A program made the translations under genes and the position numbers. Positions 18,493-27,770 of a DNA stretch of 64,000 nucleotides are shown here, one piece after another. Numbering within the stretch: the stretch's first letter is position 1; every line of letters starts with the position of its first letter. The notes under the pieces were generated by a model that made no database searches, was not told the DNA's origin, and saw only the letters and a program-made list of their open reading frames with translations. The DNA comes from Gammaproteobacteria bacterium (GTDB lineage Bacteria; Pseudomonadota; Gammaproteobacteria; Arenicellales; JAJDZL01): the NCBI GenBank assembly GCA_022823625.1, contig JAJEHQ010000030.1, positions 31,472 through 95,471 on the forward strand, read 5' to 3'.

Positions 18493-19029
18493 CTATCTTC
18501 TCAAGAGGAGTGAGCGAAAAAACTCCACAAAAGATTGCAGGTAGCTTCTATCGACAAGAGCATTGACCTTGTCATTCGAATGCCACCAAATAACTAGTTC
18601 ATAGTCGATAATTCGAGTCTTCACCACTCGGTTCTGTGAAATTCGATTGCAAAATATATCAGTGGAACAGTAGTCACCAATAATCTCCAATATTGATTCA
18701 CCTTGAATTGTAAGCATGCATTTCCCGTGACTGATATCGAAAAACTTCTTCCGATGTTCAGAACTAAATTTGGCTGGTTGCTGTTGTTCCAGTACGACAT
18801 ATACCGAAAAAGGACTAAATCGCAATAATTGGATACCATTCGAAGCAGCCATCTGTCCTGGTTGGATGTCAAGGTGCGTGATTGAATGACAGGTATGGTC
18901 CAGTTCATTTTTACTTCTAAACTGGCCTTCATAAACGAAAACCGGGCATTCAATAATCGAAATGCCGTGGCCGATCATCTCACACTCGATGAAGTCAAAA
19001 ACGGTTTCACGGACCAGATAGTCAGCCAT
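18493..19029 (-). CDS. soxG: Sarcosine oxidase gamma subunit
   Basis: SoxG is the smallest structural partner of the alpha subunit in heterotetrameric sarcosine oxidase. The 178-residue protein is weakly conserved and resembles a GcvT-like fragment; motifs are few (DIQPGQMAASNGIQLLRFSPFSVYVV). Assignment rests mainly on size and position: its start overlaps the 3' end of soxA by 8 bp in the canonical order soxB-D-A-G. It is the last gene of the operon and is followed by a 193-bp AT-rich gap. Confidence 0.85.
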   Translation of the reverse strand: MADYLVRETVFDFIECEMIGHGISIIECPVFVYEGQFRSKNELDHTCHSITHLDIQPGQMAASNGIQLLRFSPFSVYVVLEQQQPAKFSSEHRKKFFDISHGKCMLTIQGESILEIIGDYCSTDIFCNRISQNRVVKTRIIDYELVIWWHSNDKVNALVDRSYLQSFVEFFRSLLLRR

Positions 19030-21931
19030 TCAATTGCTCTCCTGCTTCATCGTAAAAGTTTGTGGAGCGTACCCTGACCTCGGTTGATTGACCAGTAATT
19101 GGTGATACCACCCAAATCGTGTCGTCATACCGGTGATGGCCATTGCGCAGAAGGCCCAGAGCGATCCACATGTTTAGAGTGGGGCTGTAAATGGATGCTG
19201 TTAAGTGTCCGATAACATCTTGTCGGGTGCCTTTTGAATATTGTTGGGAAGCAAGTACTCCGCCCGTTGATATTGTTGAATGTTGGTTCGTGGCAGTTAA
19301 TCCAACCAACTGCATTCTCTCAGTACTTTTTAAGCCGGATCTATTGAGGAGGGAACGGCCAATAAAGTCCTTATTTACAGATACCATCTTTTCCAGCCCG
19401 AGATCGTAGGGGGTTGTTCTACCGTCGATTTCCCGTCCCACGCTAATGTGACCTTTCTCGATTCGCAATACGTCCAGCGCTTCAAGACCGTAAGGTGTTA
19501 GACCGTAGTTCTGACCGATGTCTACAAGTTGATCAATAAAACTGTTTGCGTATCCTGCTGGAATATTGACTTCAAAACTCAACTCACCAGAGTAGCTGAT
19601 AGAGTAAATTCGGCAGGGCACGTCAGTGTCTACGACTCCCACTCTGATTGAGGCAAATGGAAATTCACGTCGGTCTGTTTCAAAATCAAAATTAAATTTG
19701 CTCAATACATCACGTGATCTTGGTCCTGCGATTGCAATTGTCGCCCAATGCTCGCTAACGTTTGCCAGTGTTACATTCAATTCTGACCATTGAGTTTGAG
19801 CAAGTCTTGTCATCCAGCGCCATACTGCCTCTGAATTTGCTGTTGTTGCGGTAACAACATAGTGGTGATCTCCCATCCGTGCAATAGTGCCATCATCAAA
19901 AAGGATGCCGTCTTCCCGAAGCATCAAGCCATAGCGAACCTTACCGATCGGCATAGCAGCAACGTTACTGCAGTAGAGTCTGGAAAGAAACGTTTCTGCA
20001 TCGGGACCTTTAATTTCGAATTTGCCAAGCGTGGACATGTCTACGAAACCCACACTGCTGCGAACTGCACGGACTTCTCGGTTGACAGCCTGTTCCAGAG
20101 TCTCGTCTTCTTGTGGAAAATACCGGGAATAAAGCCAGTCACCGGATGTTTGAAATACACAGTTCAATTTTTTAAGTGCTTTATGGAGTGGCGTTCTGCG
20201 AATGGGTTTCATGAAATCGCCTATTCTCGCTCCAGCAATCGCTGAAAATGGTACCGGGGAGTAGGGCGGACGAAAAGTGGTGTGACCCATTGCTTCTGGT
20301 TGTTCTCCGATGGCTGCAGCAATGCGTTGAGATGCGTTGACCCAACTGGTTTTGCCCTGATCGGTGCCCATCCCTGTCGCGGTATACCGCTTTACCAACT
20401 CAATGTCGTGATAACCCTCTGCTACGGCCTGTGTCAGGTCAGCTTGAGTCACATCATTCTGAAAATCGACAAACGCGTTGTGACCGGCAACTGGTTTTAT
20501 GCTCACAGGAAAAGAAGCCGACTCAACTGTAGCGGGTTGTGAAACCGTGAAATCTGCTGTAACTTCTATCTGAGACATGGCTTGATGTGCCTGGTACTGG
20601 CCATCTTTGAGAATGGAATTCAAATCAAAGATTCCGCGGCTTGCACCAACCGAGAACAGTGGCCCGTTTTGGTTGGGAGGAATGGGCACCTGCATGTTTT
20701 TATCAACACTGAGTTTGCCTTGGATATGAGCTGCAAGATGCACAGTTGGCGTCCAACCGCCGGATACACACATAAGGTCGCAGGTGTACCGGACTTTTTC
20801 ACCATTTGATTTATTGACTGAAACTGCTTTGACTCTGTGTCGTCCATGTACATTGACGATCTCTTGGTCTGGTTTCAAGCACTCGACAACTTCAATACCA
20901 GCGGCTCCACAGTTAGCAATCGCTGCATCTCTTTCAGTTTCATCTGCAATTGCTACAAATGCCTTAGTTCCCGGCTTGACAGCATAGCAATTGATGTACT
21001 TTCTAACCGCACCAGCTAGCATGATGCCTGGTCGGTCATTGTTGGGAAATGTCAGGGGTCTTTCGATTGACCCACTCGCCAATAGAATTCGATCAGCACG
21101 AATTTTCCAGAGAATATCAGAATCATTAATTGAACGCTTTTGATAAGCAAGTGCCAGCCCATGATCGTAGTGTCCAAAGACCATTGTGTGCGAGAAAAGA
21201 TCAACATTAGGATTCTGTTTCAACTCTTCAACAGTCTGTGAAATCCATTGATTCCCGGCAACTTCTCCGACGAAACCCTTTCGCCACAAAAGGCTACCTC
21301 CAAAAACTGGCTCTTGCTCAACCAGAACGACGCGAATTCCGTTTCTGGAACAGGACAATGCCGCACTCAAACCCGCTGGTCCACTTCCAATGATCAAAAC
21401 TTGGCAGTATTTGTGTCTCTTATCCGCAGTTTCAGCAAAGGTACCCGACCCATTAATTTGAACACGTCCTATGCCAGCAAAGATCCTGATCACTTTCTCA
21501 TAAATTCGATGCCAGCCCCAACTAGGCCAAAGAAAGGTTTTGTAGTAGAAGCCTGTTGTTAATAACCGAGAGCCGCACGACAATACACCAAATGCATCAA
21601 ATTTTCTAGAAGGCCAGTTATTCTGGCTTTTGACTACTAGTCCCTCTGAAAGCAATACCTCGGTGGCTTTCAAGTTCGGGACAGGTCCGTCTCCGGGCAT
21701 TGCACACTCCACAATTGCGGAAGGTTCTTCGATACCGCTCGATAGTATCCCGCGGGGGCGGTGGAGTTTTATTGATCGTCCAACCAGATGAATGTTATTC
21801 GCCAGTAGTGCTGAGGCGACCGTATCACCAGCAAATCCAGTGAGTTTTCGGCCATCAAAAATGAACTCTAAAGGTTTGGACCGGTCAATCGCGTTCCCGA
21901 ATTCTAATGAGGAAATGCGGTTAGTCTGCAT
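19022..21931 (-). CDS. soxA: Sarcosine oxidase alpha subunit
   Basis: SoxA binds NAD and tetrahydrofolate in the four-subunit sarcosine oxidase, which converts sarcosine to glycine and yields methylene-THF or formaldehyde. Domains in order are a 2Fe-2S-ferredoxin-like N-terminus (FDGRKLTGFAGDTVASALLANN), a dinucleotide-binding domain (VLIIGSGPAGLSAALSCSRNG), a second nucleotide fold, and a GcvT-like aminomethyltransferase domain in the last ~380 residues. I chose ATG 21931 (969 aa), which has AGGA 7 bp upstream and overlaps soxD slightly. The in-frame ATG at 21958 would add nine residues. Confidence 0.95.
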   Translation of the reverse strand: MQTNRISSLEFGNAIDRSKPLEFIFDGRKLTGFAGDTVASALLANNIHLVGRSIKLHRPRGILSSGIEEPSAIVECAMPGDGPVPNLKATEVLLSEGLVVKSQNNWPSRKFDAFGVLSCGSRLLTTGFYYKTFLWPSWGWHRIYEKVIRIFAGIGRVQINGSGTFAETADKRHKYCQVLIIGSGPAGLSAALSCSRNGIRVVLVEQEPVFGGSLLWRKGFVGEVAGNQWISQTVEELKQNPNVDLFSHTMVFGHYDHGLALAYQKRSINDSDILWKIRADRILLASGSIERPLTFPNNDRPGIMLAGAVRKYINCYAVKPGTKAFVAIADETERDAAIANCGAAGIEVVECLKPDQEIVNVHGRHRVKAVSVNKSNGEKVRYTCDLMCVSGGWTPTVHLAAHIQGKLSVDKNMQVPIPPNQNGPLFSVGASRGIFDLNSILKDGQYQAHQAMSQIEVTADFTVSQPATVESASFPVSIKPVAGHNAFVDFQNDVTQADLTQAVAEGYHDIELVKRYTATGMGTDQGKTSWVNASQRIAAAIGEQPEAMGHTTFRPPYSPVPFSAIAGARIGDFMKPIRRTPLHKALKKLNCVFQTSGDWLYSRYFPQEDETLEQAVNREVRAVRSSVGFVDMSTLGKFEIKGPDAETFLSRLYCSNVAAMPIGKVRYGLMLREDGILFDDGTIARMGDHHYVVTATTANSEAVWRWMTRLAQTQWSELNVTLANVSEHWATIAIAGPRSRDVLSKFNFDFETDRREFPFASIRVGVVDTDVPCRIYSISYSGELSFEVNIPAGYANSFIDQLVDIGQNYGLTPYGLEALDVLRIEKGHISVGREIDGRTTPYDLGLEKMVSVNKDFIGRSLLNRSGLKSTERMQLVGLTATNQHSTISTGGVLASQQYSKGTRQDVIGHLTASIYSPTLNMWIALGLLRNGHHRYDDTIWVVSPITGQSTEVRVRSTNFYDEAGEQLNG

Positions 21932-22214
21932 CACAGTTCCTGGAGGATTCCTCCTCATCGCCTGCCGACGGTTCGCTGAATTCGTGAGTTAGAGAGTTTC
22001 GGGTAGTTGATATCCAGCGTTCGCACCCGGATCTGTGATACCAAATCTCTCGGATTTCACCCTTGGCGTTTTCTCTCAAGTGAACTGCCTTGTGCCAGTC
22101 ATCAATTGAAGTTTCGGGAGAGTGACGAAGATCGGGGAATTTAACATTAGCACCGCCGTAATCAAACTCGCATTGATCACGCGGACCGCACCAGGGACAG
22201 GGAATCAGCAACAT
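21921..22214 (-). CDS. soxD: Sarcosine oxidase delta subunit
   Basis: SoxD is the small zinc-binding subunit. The N-terminal IPCPWCGPRDQCEFDYGG and later WYHRSGCERW supply the Cys/Cys and His/Cys zinc ligands known for the family. I chose ATG 22214, which directly precedes the zinc motif and lies 4 bp after the soxB stop. The longer frame from 22259 adds 15 residues that do not belong to the family. Length is 97 residues, normal for SoxD. Confidence 0.93.
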   Translation of the reverse strand: MLLIPCPWCGPRDQCEFDYGGANVKFPDLRHSPETSIDDWHKAVHLRENAKGEIREIWYHRSGCERWISTTRNSLTHEFSEPSAGDEEESSRNCDAD

Positions 22215-22218
22215 GACA

Positions 22219-23529
22219 TCAATGGAGCCAGGTGTAAGGGCCAGTACCGCTGTCGTCAATCAGATTTCCTGCTTCAAATCGACTGAGCGAGAAAGGTGCA
22301 ATTAGATCTGGAGGTTTTTCTTGAGTCAGCAATTCAGCCATCAGCAAACCGACTGCTGGGGTTGCCTTAAATCCGGAATAGCCCCATCCGCTATTGAGAT
22401 ACAGGTTTTCGATCGGGGTGCTACCCAGAATTGCGTTTCCATCCATCGGGATGTCAGCAGTGCCAGACCAATGACGCATGAGTCTGAGTCCTGACAGAAA
22501 GGGAAAGATTTGGATTGATCTAACAATAACATCTTCAATACTGGAAAACGAGCCTCGTTTTGCATATGACGGATACCCATCCGTCGCACCACCCAAAATA
22601 AACTCTCCCTTGTCAGTCTGACTGATATAGCAAAGTCCTGCGTTGTAGTTCACAACGACATCAAGGGCAGGTTTAACTGGTTCGGATACAAATGCCTGGA
22701 CATTAAGCGATTCAATCGGCAGCAACAATCCAGCGAGTCTAGCAACCTCAGAACTTGCACCAGCAACACTGATCAAAACCTTCTCACATCCGATCACACC
22801 TTGGTTCGTCCTTACCCCTGTAACTTTTCCAGCATTGATCTCGAAACTGGTAACTGGACAGTTTTGAACAACATCAACTCCAGCTTCAACAGCAGATTTT
22901 GCGAATCCCCAGGCCACGGCATCATGTCGAACGATGCCTCCTTTCTCCTGAACCAGTCCGCCAACAATGGGAAAGCGCGTTGATTCACTGAGGTTGATTT
23001 GTGGCACTCGCTTCTGGAGTTGATGTCGATCAAGAATTTTTGCTTCTGCACCCCGCAGGCACATGGCATTCGCCCGCAGAATGAAGTCCTCAAGTTCGCC
23101 ATCAGAGTGTGCAAGATCAATGTATCCCCTAGGTGAATACATCAAGTTAAACCCAAGTTCTGACCCGAGAGTTCCCCACAACTGCAGGGCCAGATTTTTC
23201 AGTTCAAAACTTGCGTCCAGCAGATAGTCGGAGCGAACGATTGCTGTATTTCGAGCAGTATTTCCACCGCCCAGCCAACCGGCTTCCAATACCGCTACGT
23301 TAGTTTCGCCGAAGCGAGAGGAAAGATAGTGTGCAGTTGCGAGTCCGTGACCGCCGCCTCCAACTATGATGATGTCGTAGTGTGGCCGAAGCTCTGGAGT
23401 AGGGAAGATGTTCGGCCAGAAATTAGACCCTAACGAATTTCGTAACAGCGAGAAACCTGAATACTTGACTTTACGCGATTTGCGCACAAGAATTAGAACT
23501 TCACAGGAGGTGTTTAACCGATGAGCCAA
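22219..23529 (-). CDS. soxB: Sarcosine oxidase beta subunit
   Basis: SoxB is the flavin subunit that oxidises sarcosine and carries covalent FMN as well as FAD. Motifs are DIIIVGGGGHGLATAHYL (FAD Rossmann), WLGGGNTARNTAIVRSDYL, GGIVRHDAVAWGFA with the histidine expected for FMN attachment, and GWGYSGFKATPAVG. The family usually starts just before YSGFSLLRNSLG; the frame begins at TTG 23529 inside the ThDP gene, and GTG 23487 is an alternative start closer to the usual N-terminus. Overlap with the upstream gene suggests translational coupling. Confidence 0.94.
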   Translation of the reverse strand: MAHRLNTSCEVLILVRKSRKVKYSGFSLLRNSLGSNFWPNIFPTPELRPHYDIIIVGGGGHGLATAHYLSSRFGETNVAVLEAGWLGGGNTARNTAIVRSDYLLDASFELKNLALQLWGTLGSELGFNLMYSPRGYIDLAHSDGELEDFILRANAMCLRGAEAKILDRHQLQKRVPQINLSESTRFPIVGGLVQEKGGIVRHDAVAWGFAKSAVEAGVDVVQNCPVTSFEINAGKVTGVRTNQGVIGCEKVLISVAGASSEVARLAGLLLPIESLNVQAFVSEPVKPALDVVVNYNAGLCYISQTDKGEFILGGATDGYPSYAKRGSFSSIEDVIVRSIQIFPFLSGLRLMRHWSGTADIPMDGNAILGSTPIENLYLNSGWGYSGFKATPAVGLLMAELLTQEKPPDLIAPFSLSRFEAGNLIDDSGTGPYTWLH

Positions 23530-25124
23530 TCATCGTCTTCAACTACCACAATGATTGATGGACCTTCGTGTTCAAGTGCGTCATTCAAGGCACTGAAAAA
23601 GTCTTCCTGATTACGAGTCAGCGACCCTGGGCATCCAAAGGCATCAGCGAGTTTAACAAAATCCGGTGCGCTCGGGTTGACACCAATTTCCGGAATCTTT
23701 CGTTTGACCATACCATCCCGAATCATGGCATAGCTGTGATTGTGCCAAATCACAATTGGAATGCAAAGAGATTCTTCAACCGCAGTGGCGACTTCGTTGA
23801 CAGTAAACATAAATCCACCATCTCCGACCAGCGCCACGACGGGTGTGTCGGGTTTGGCGAGTTTCGCACCAATCGCGCCGGGTACGGCACAACCCAGCGT
23901 GCCGAACCCGGCAGGGTAAAACCAGGTACGTGGCAATTCCACTTTCATCACTGCTGTCCCGGTGTAGACAACCTGGGCTATATCTCCCATGATGATGGTT
24001 TCATCTGGGAGTACAGAGCGCATTGCGTCGAGTACCTTAATGTGCTGCCGTTCAACATCGGTGAATTCATTCTCCTGATCAGTTCGCACCTGATCAAGTT
24101 CTGCAATAACATCTCTTTCACTACCGGATATTTCTCTTGCCAGCCATTCGGTGATCATCATCTCACAAGCCGCTTTTGAATCGCCGTGCACTGCGACAAC
24201 TGCAGGAAATGCGTCATTGAAACGCGACGAATCGATGTCAATGCGGATAACTTTACCATTGACAGGCAAATCGTAAATAAAACTGTCAGCTTCAGCGAGT
24301 TCTGTACCGATTGCAAGAACTACATCTGCTTTAGCGAGATAGCGTTGGACTGCAGGGCTCAAAACACCGCCAGTCAAACTCAGGGGGTTGGAGTCCGGGA
24401 CGATACCTTTACCTGCATTGGACGAGATGACACCTGCATTTACGAGTTCCGCCAGCAATATGACCTCCTTGGAAGCATGTTGAGCACCGCCGCCTACCGC
24501 AATAACCGGTGAAGTCGCTTTGCTTAGCAGATCAACAGCTGAATTGATTGCAGCAGGGGTCGGAAGTGGTTTGTCTGAAGGAGCTGCAATATGCCATTCT
24601 TCATCAACAGGTAATTCCATGACATCAATCGGAATGGCGATATGAACCGGACGCGGTCGGTCTGATTCAAAAATGGTGAATGCTCTTGCGATTAATTCCG
24701 GCACTTCATTCGGGTGATGAACCATCGCACTGAACGCAGTCAGTGGTCGGGTGATGGCACAAAGATCGGTGGTTTCATGCAGTCTGCCCCAGCCTTTACC
24801 CAACGAAGGGCTGTCGTTTGCACTCGAAATAACAAGCATGGGAATTGAGTCTGCGTAAGCCTGACCGATTCCAGTTGTAGCATTGGTCACACCTGGCCCG
24901 GTGATCAGTGCGCAGACTCCAGGCTTACCAGTCACGCGAGCGAAGCCATCGGCCATGAAACTGGCTCCCTGTTCGTTTCTGGGAGTTACGGCTTTCACCT
25001 TGCTCGCTTCGATGCCTCTGTAAAGTTCCAGTGTGTGCTCACCTGGAATTCCAAACACCAGTGACACGCCGTATTGCGCCAGCAGGTCCATCAAAGCTTC
25101 TCCGCAGGTTCTAGTTTTGATCAT
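23514..25124 (-). CDS. ThDP-dependent decarboxylase/acetolactate synthase-like enzyme
   Basis: A 536-residue thiamine-diphosphate enzyme with the usual three domains is encoded. The N-terminal Pyr domain has the catalytic Glu in TPRNEQGASFMADGFAR at about residue 50. The C-terminal PP domain has the ThDP motif VGDGGFMFTVNEVATAVEE ending in WHNHSYAMIRDG. The ADSIPMLVISSANDSPSLG and GKGWGRLHE segments resemble proteins annotated as 5-guanidino-2-oxopentanoate decarboxylase (AruI-like), but acetolactate synthase or oxalyl-CoA decarboxylase-like activity cannot be excluded. It is the first gene of the sox operon, overlapping soxB by 16 bp. Confidence 0.85.
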   Translation of the reverse strand: MIKTRTCGEALMDLLAQYGVSLVFGIPGEHTLELYRGIEASKVKAVTPRNEQGASFMADGFARVTGKPGVCALITGPGVTNATTGIGQAYADSIPMLVISSANDSPSLGKGWGRLHETTDLCAITRPLTAFSAMVHHPNEVPELIARAFTIFESDRPRPVHIAIPIDVMELPVDEEWHIAAPSDKPLPTPAAINSAVDLLSKATSPVIAVGGGAQHASKEVILLAELVNAGVISSNAGKGIVPDSNPLSLTGGVLSPAVQRYLAKADVVLAIGTELAEADSFIYDLPVNGKVIRIDIDSSRFNDAFPAVVAVHGDSKAACEMMITEWLAREISGSERDVIAELDQVRTDQENEFTDVERQHIKVLDAMRSVLPDETIIMGDIAQVVYTGTAVMKVELPRTWFYPAGFGTLGCAVPGAIGAKLAKPDTPVVALVGDGGFMFTVNEVATAVEESLCIPIVIWHNHSYAMIRDGMVKRKIPEIGVNPSAPDFVKLADAFGCPGSLTRNQEDFFSALNDALEHEGPSIIVVVEDDDWLIG

Positions 25125-25387
25125 GAGTGTCTCCTGGACCGAATGGGGACAGAAACGAAGGATTGTGACATTAAAATTTGAAATCTGACGATTGCAAAAT
25201 TTCGAATTAGTATACCAGCAGTGAAAATGTTCTGAATGCTGAACGGATTCAACAGATTGAAGATAGACATCCGCAGTTGTAGGAAGACACAGAGAGGCCA
25301 GCGAATTTGACTTCTAGTACTAATTTCAAGTGATTTTGCATAATTGTCATTAATTCAAAGTATTAGCAAACACTGGACTCCATAGTT
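25125..25387. promoter_or_regulatory. Divergent promoter region, sox operon / hisC
   Basis: The 263-bp AT-rich gap lies between the divergently oriented ThDP gene and hisC and must hold both promoters. No specific operator or riboswitch was recognised by eye. Confidence 0.4.
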
Positions 25388-26491
25388 ATGCGAAATAGCG
25401 CTTCAATTGCACCAAAACCGGTACTGAAAACAATTGACTATTACATGGTCGGAATTTCCAAGCTTGAAGGATTTTCCAAACCGATTAAGCTTTCTTCCAA
25501 CGAATCTGCTCTTGGCATGAGCCCATTGGCAATTGAAGCGGGTATGAAGTCGCTTGAAAGGGGTTATTTATATCCGGAAGTGGACACAGAGCAACTCGCA
25601 GTTGCTATCGGAGACTACTATCAGCTGAGTCCCGAGCGGATGGCTTTTGGACCGGGTTCCGATGAATTGCTTCAGAGAATCGTCAATACATTTGCTGGAC
25701 CGGGTGAAGAGATGATTTACAGCAAGAACGCGTACATGCAGTTTCCGATTTATGCAATGCTGGCGGGTGCGACTCCAGTTGCAGCAGACGACATAGATTT
25801 CCGCTATAGCGTTGACGATATTCTCAGTTTGGTCAATGATCGGACACGAATTGTGCTACTGGCGAATCCTGACAATCCTTCGGGCACATATTTGACGGGT
25901 CCTGAGATGCGGTACTTGCACAAAAGATTGCCATCCAATGTGCTTCTGATCATTGATGCAGCTTATGAAGAATATGCGCGGGTTGATGACTATGAATCAG
26001 GAACGAATTTGGTTCACGAATTTGACAATGTCATTGTGACTCGAACCTTTTCCAAGGTTCACGGTATGGCTGGTCTTCGTCTAGGTTGGTGTTATGGACC
26101 GGAGTGGGTTGTTAATCTGATTACCAAAATTGGTCCTTCATTTCCGGTTAACTGCGCGGCCTACGCTGCGGGTATTGCAAGTCTGAAAGACACAGAATTT
26201 ACCCAGAAGGTACTTGATCACAACGAGCGATGGACCAAAACGCTGATCAGTGAGTTCAGAGGTCTGGGTCTCAACGCTTATTCCAGTCAAACTAATTTTG
26301 TTCTATTGGGGTTTCCGCCAGAGTGTGGGCGAAGTTCGGATGAGACAAACAGGCATCTCAATTCGAAGGGAATTATTCCTCGACAATTTGCACTTTCAGA
26401 TTTTGTGGACAAATTGCGAATTACCGTAGGGACAGATGAAGAGATGCAAAAGACAATTGATGTCATGCAACAGTTTCTTCGTTCAGCGTAG
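25388..26491 (+). CDS. hisC: Histidinol-phosphate aminotransferase family protein
   Basis: This is a fold-type-I PLP aminotransferase of 367 residues in the HisC family, which makes histidinol phosphate from imidazole acetol phosphate. Motifs are KLSSNESALGMSP at the N-terminus, LANPDNPSGTYL, DAAYEEYAR with the cofactor-binding Asp, and TRTFSKVHGMAGLRLGW with the PLP lysine in FSK. Other HisC-like paralogues act on aromatic amino acids or cobalamin precursors. No other his genes flank it, so histidine biosynthesis is likely but not proven by context. Confidence 0.88.
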   Translation: MRNSASIAPKPVLKTIDYYMVGISKLEGFSKPIKLSSNESALGMSPLAIEAGMKSLERGYLYPEVDTEQLAVAIGDYYQLSPERMAFGPGSDELLQRIVNTFAGPGEEMIYSKNAYMQFPIYAMLAGATPVAADDIDFRYSVDDILSLVNDRTRIVLLANPDNPSGTYLTGPEMRYLHKRLPSNVLLIIDAAYEEYARVDDYESGTNLVHEFDNVIVTRTFSKVHGMAGLRLGWCYGPEWVVNLITKIGPSFPVNCAAYAAGIASLKDTEFTQKVLDHNERWTKTLISEFRGLGLNAYSSQTNFVLLGFPPECGRSSDETNRHLNSKGIIPRQFALSDFVDKLRITVGTDEEMQKTIDVMQQFLRSA

Positions 26492-26610
26492 ATGAGTATT
26501 AGATTAGTTCAGATGAGTCAGAATCTGAATCTGAGGGTTTCAAACTTCAGATTGAAAGAGGGCAGTTGCCCATTTTCGGCTCAGGAAATTTCAAAAACTA
26601 AGGTAGTGAG

Positions 26611-27429
26611 TTAGTTTGTGAAGTGTATTGGTGGGTACTGTGCGCTGTCCAGTAGTTGTCCGTCCTTCAGTTCTGGATTGTTGATGAGTTGGTTGATTTC
26701 TCCATCGGTATGGTACGTTGCTCCTGCACCGGTGTAGCGGATGGCATACCCTCTGCGCGTTGCCTGTGATATATTTGCTTTTGCACCGTGCACCGTCATA
26801 CCGTCAAACACGAGAACATCTCCTGGCTCCATTTCCCAACAGAGTATTTTGTGTTTTTCTCTTTCTGATTCAAAATCAGGCAACGGATCAAATTTTCCAT
26901 CTGTGCCTTCATAATAATCAGCCTGACTGCCATCTTTCACGACCGTGAAAGGTTGAAACCACTTATCCCACAAGTGGGATCCGGCAATAAATTCCAAAGG
27001 TCCTGATTCAAATTTGATTGGATCAACTGTTAGCCAGACAGTGAGTGCCTTCCCGTTTCTTACCGGCCAGTAGGGCAAATCGTTGTGCCAAGGAGTTGCA
27101 GGATCACCAGTAACTTTGGCAAATACCTGATCGTACAGCAGGTTGATTTTTGACGATTGGAGGAAAGTGGCGGCAATTTCTGGTGCCACGGAATCGAGGC
27201 AAAACTCACGACAGGCTTCATCGTGCTCCCATACTCTTTGACGGTGAAAATAACTGTCGACCAGTTCGAGAGAATGATCTATGGAAGTGCGAAGGTTGGA
27301 AAGCATGCTTTCGTCAACCACAGACTCAAGTAATATTGCACCATCTATAAGGTAGGAGTTTAGTGTTTCCGGTTCAACTTCAAAAGTGTTCCGAAGCAGA
27401 TTTGGTTCATTATGAAGATCTGTCAACAT
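26611..27429 (-). CDS. Phytanoyl-CoA dioxygenase (PhyH) family oxygenase
   Basis: A non-haem Fe(II)/2-oxoglutarate oxygenase of the PhyH family. The iron ligands are His and Asp in ATPWHNDLPYWPV and the distal His in VFDGMTVHGAKAN; the 2-oxoglutarate arginine is probably in RRGYAIRYTG. LEFIAGSHLWDKW is the usual strand-loop before the distal His. I chose ATG 27429 (272 residues) because the longer frame starts at a TTG (27531) and adds 34 unrelated residues. The substrate is unknown. Confidence 0.86.
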   Translation of the reverse strand: MLTDLHNEPNLLRNTFEVEPETLNSYLIDGAILLESVVDESMLSNLRTSIDHSLELVDSYFHRQRVWEHDEACREFCLDSVAPEIAATFLQSSKINLLYDQVFAKVTGDPATPWHNDLPYWPVRNGKALTVWLTVDPIKFESGPLEFIAGSHLWDKWFQPFTVVKDGSQADYYEGTDGKFDPLPDFESEREKHKILCWEMEPGDVLVFDGMTVHGAKANISQATRRGYAIRYTGAGATYHTDGEINQLINNPELKDGQLLDSAQYPPIHFTN

Positions 27430-27770
27430 GGTCAGTACACAAGATGGGTGAGAAGGTATGAAAACCTGGGTTTCTACATGAATGAATTTGGATTTCCGGC
27501 GGTAGTGTTTCAGATTTGTAATAAGTTGCAACGAAGTATATTACAGAAATCAAAGATATCCAGACAGCAGAGACCAGACTATTTGGTATCTGATCAATTG
27601 CGCTTGAATCACGTCAATTGTTCAACATATTTTTGTTCTGGAGTAACCTTGTTCTATGATTGACGTTTCTTGCAGTCTACAAGAAGGTCAATATCAATTT
27701 TGTTAACTTAAAATGTTGAACAAACGCCTTAATTCATTGGAATTCTAGTCGAAGTAGAGGAGCTCTTGTG
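27430..27770. promoter_or_regulatory. Divergent intergenic region, PhyH / TPR genes
   Basis: The 341-bp gap between two divergent genes must contain both promoters. The plus-strand gene has a good ribosome site (TAGAGGAG, 27755-27762) 8 bp before ATG 27771. Otherwise nothing distinctive is seen. Confidence 0.4.

Noticed and set aside
23568..24179. A 203-codon plus-strand frame inside the ThDP gene
   Set aside because: It is antisense to an enzyme with full catalytic motifs, and its composition is typical of an antisense shadow.
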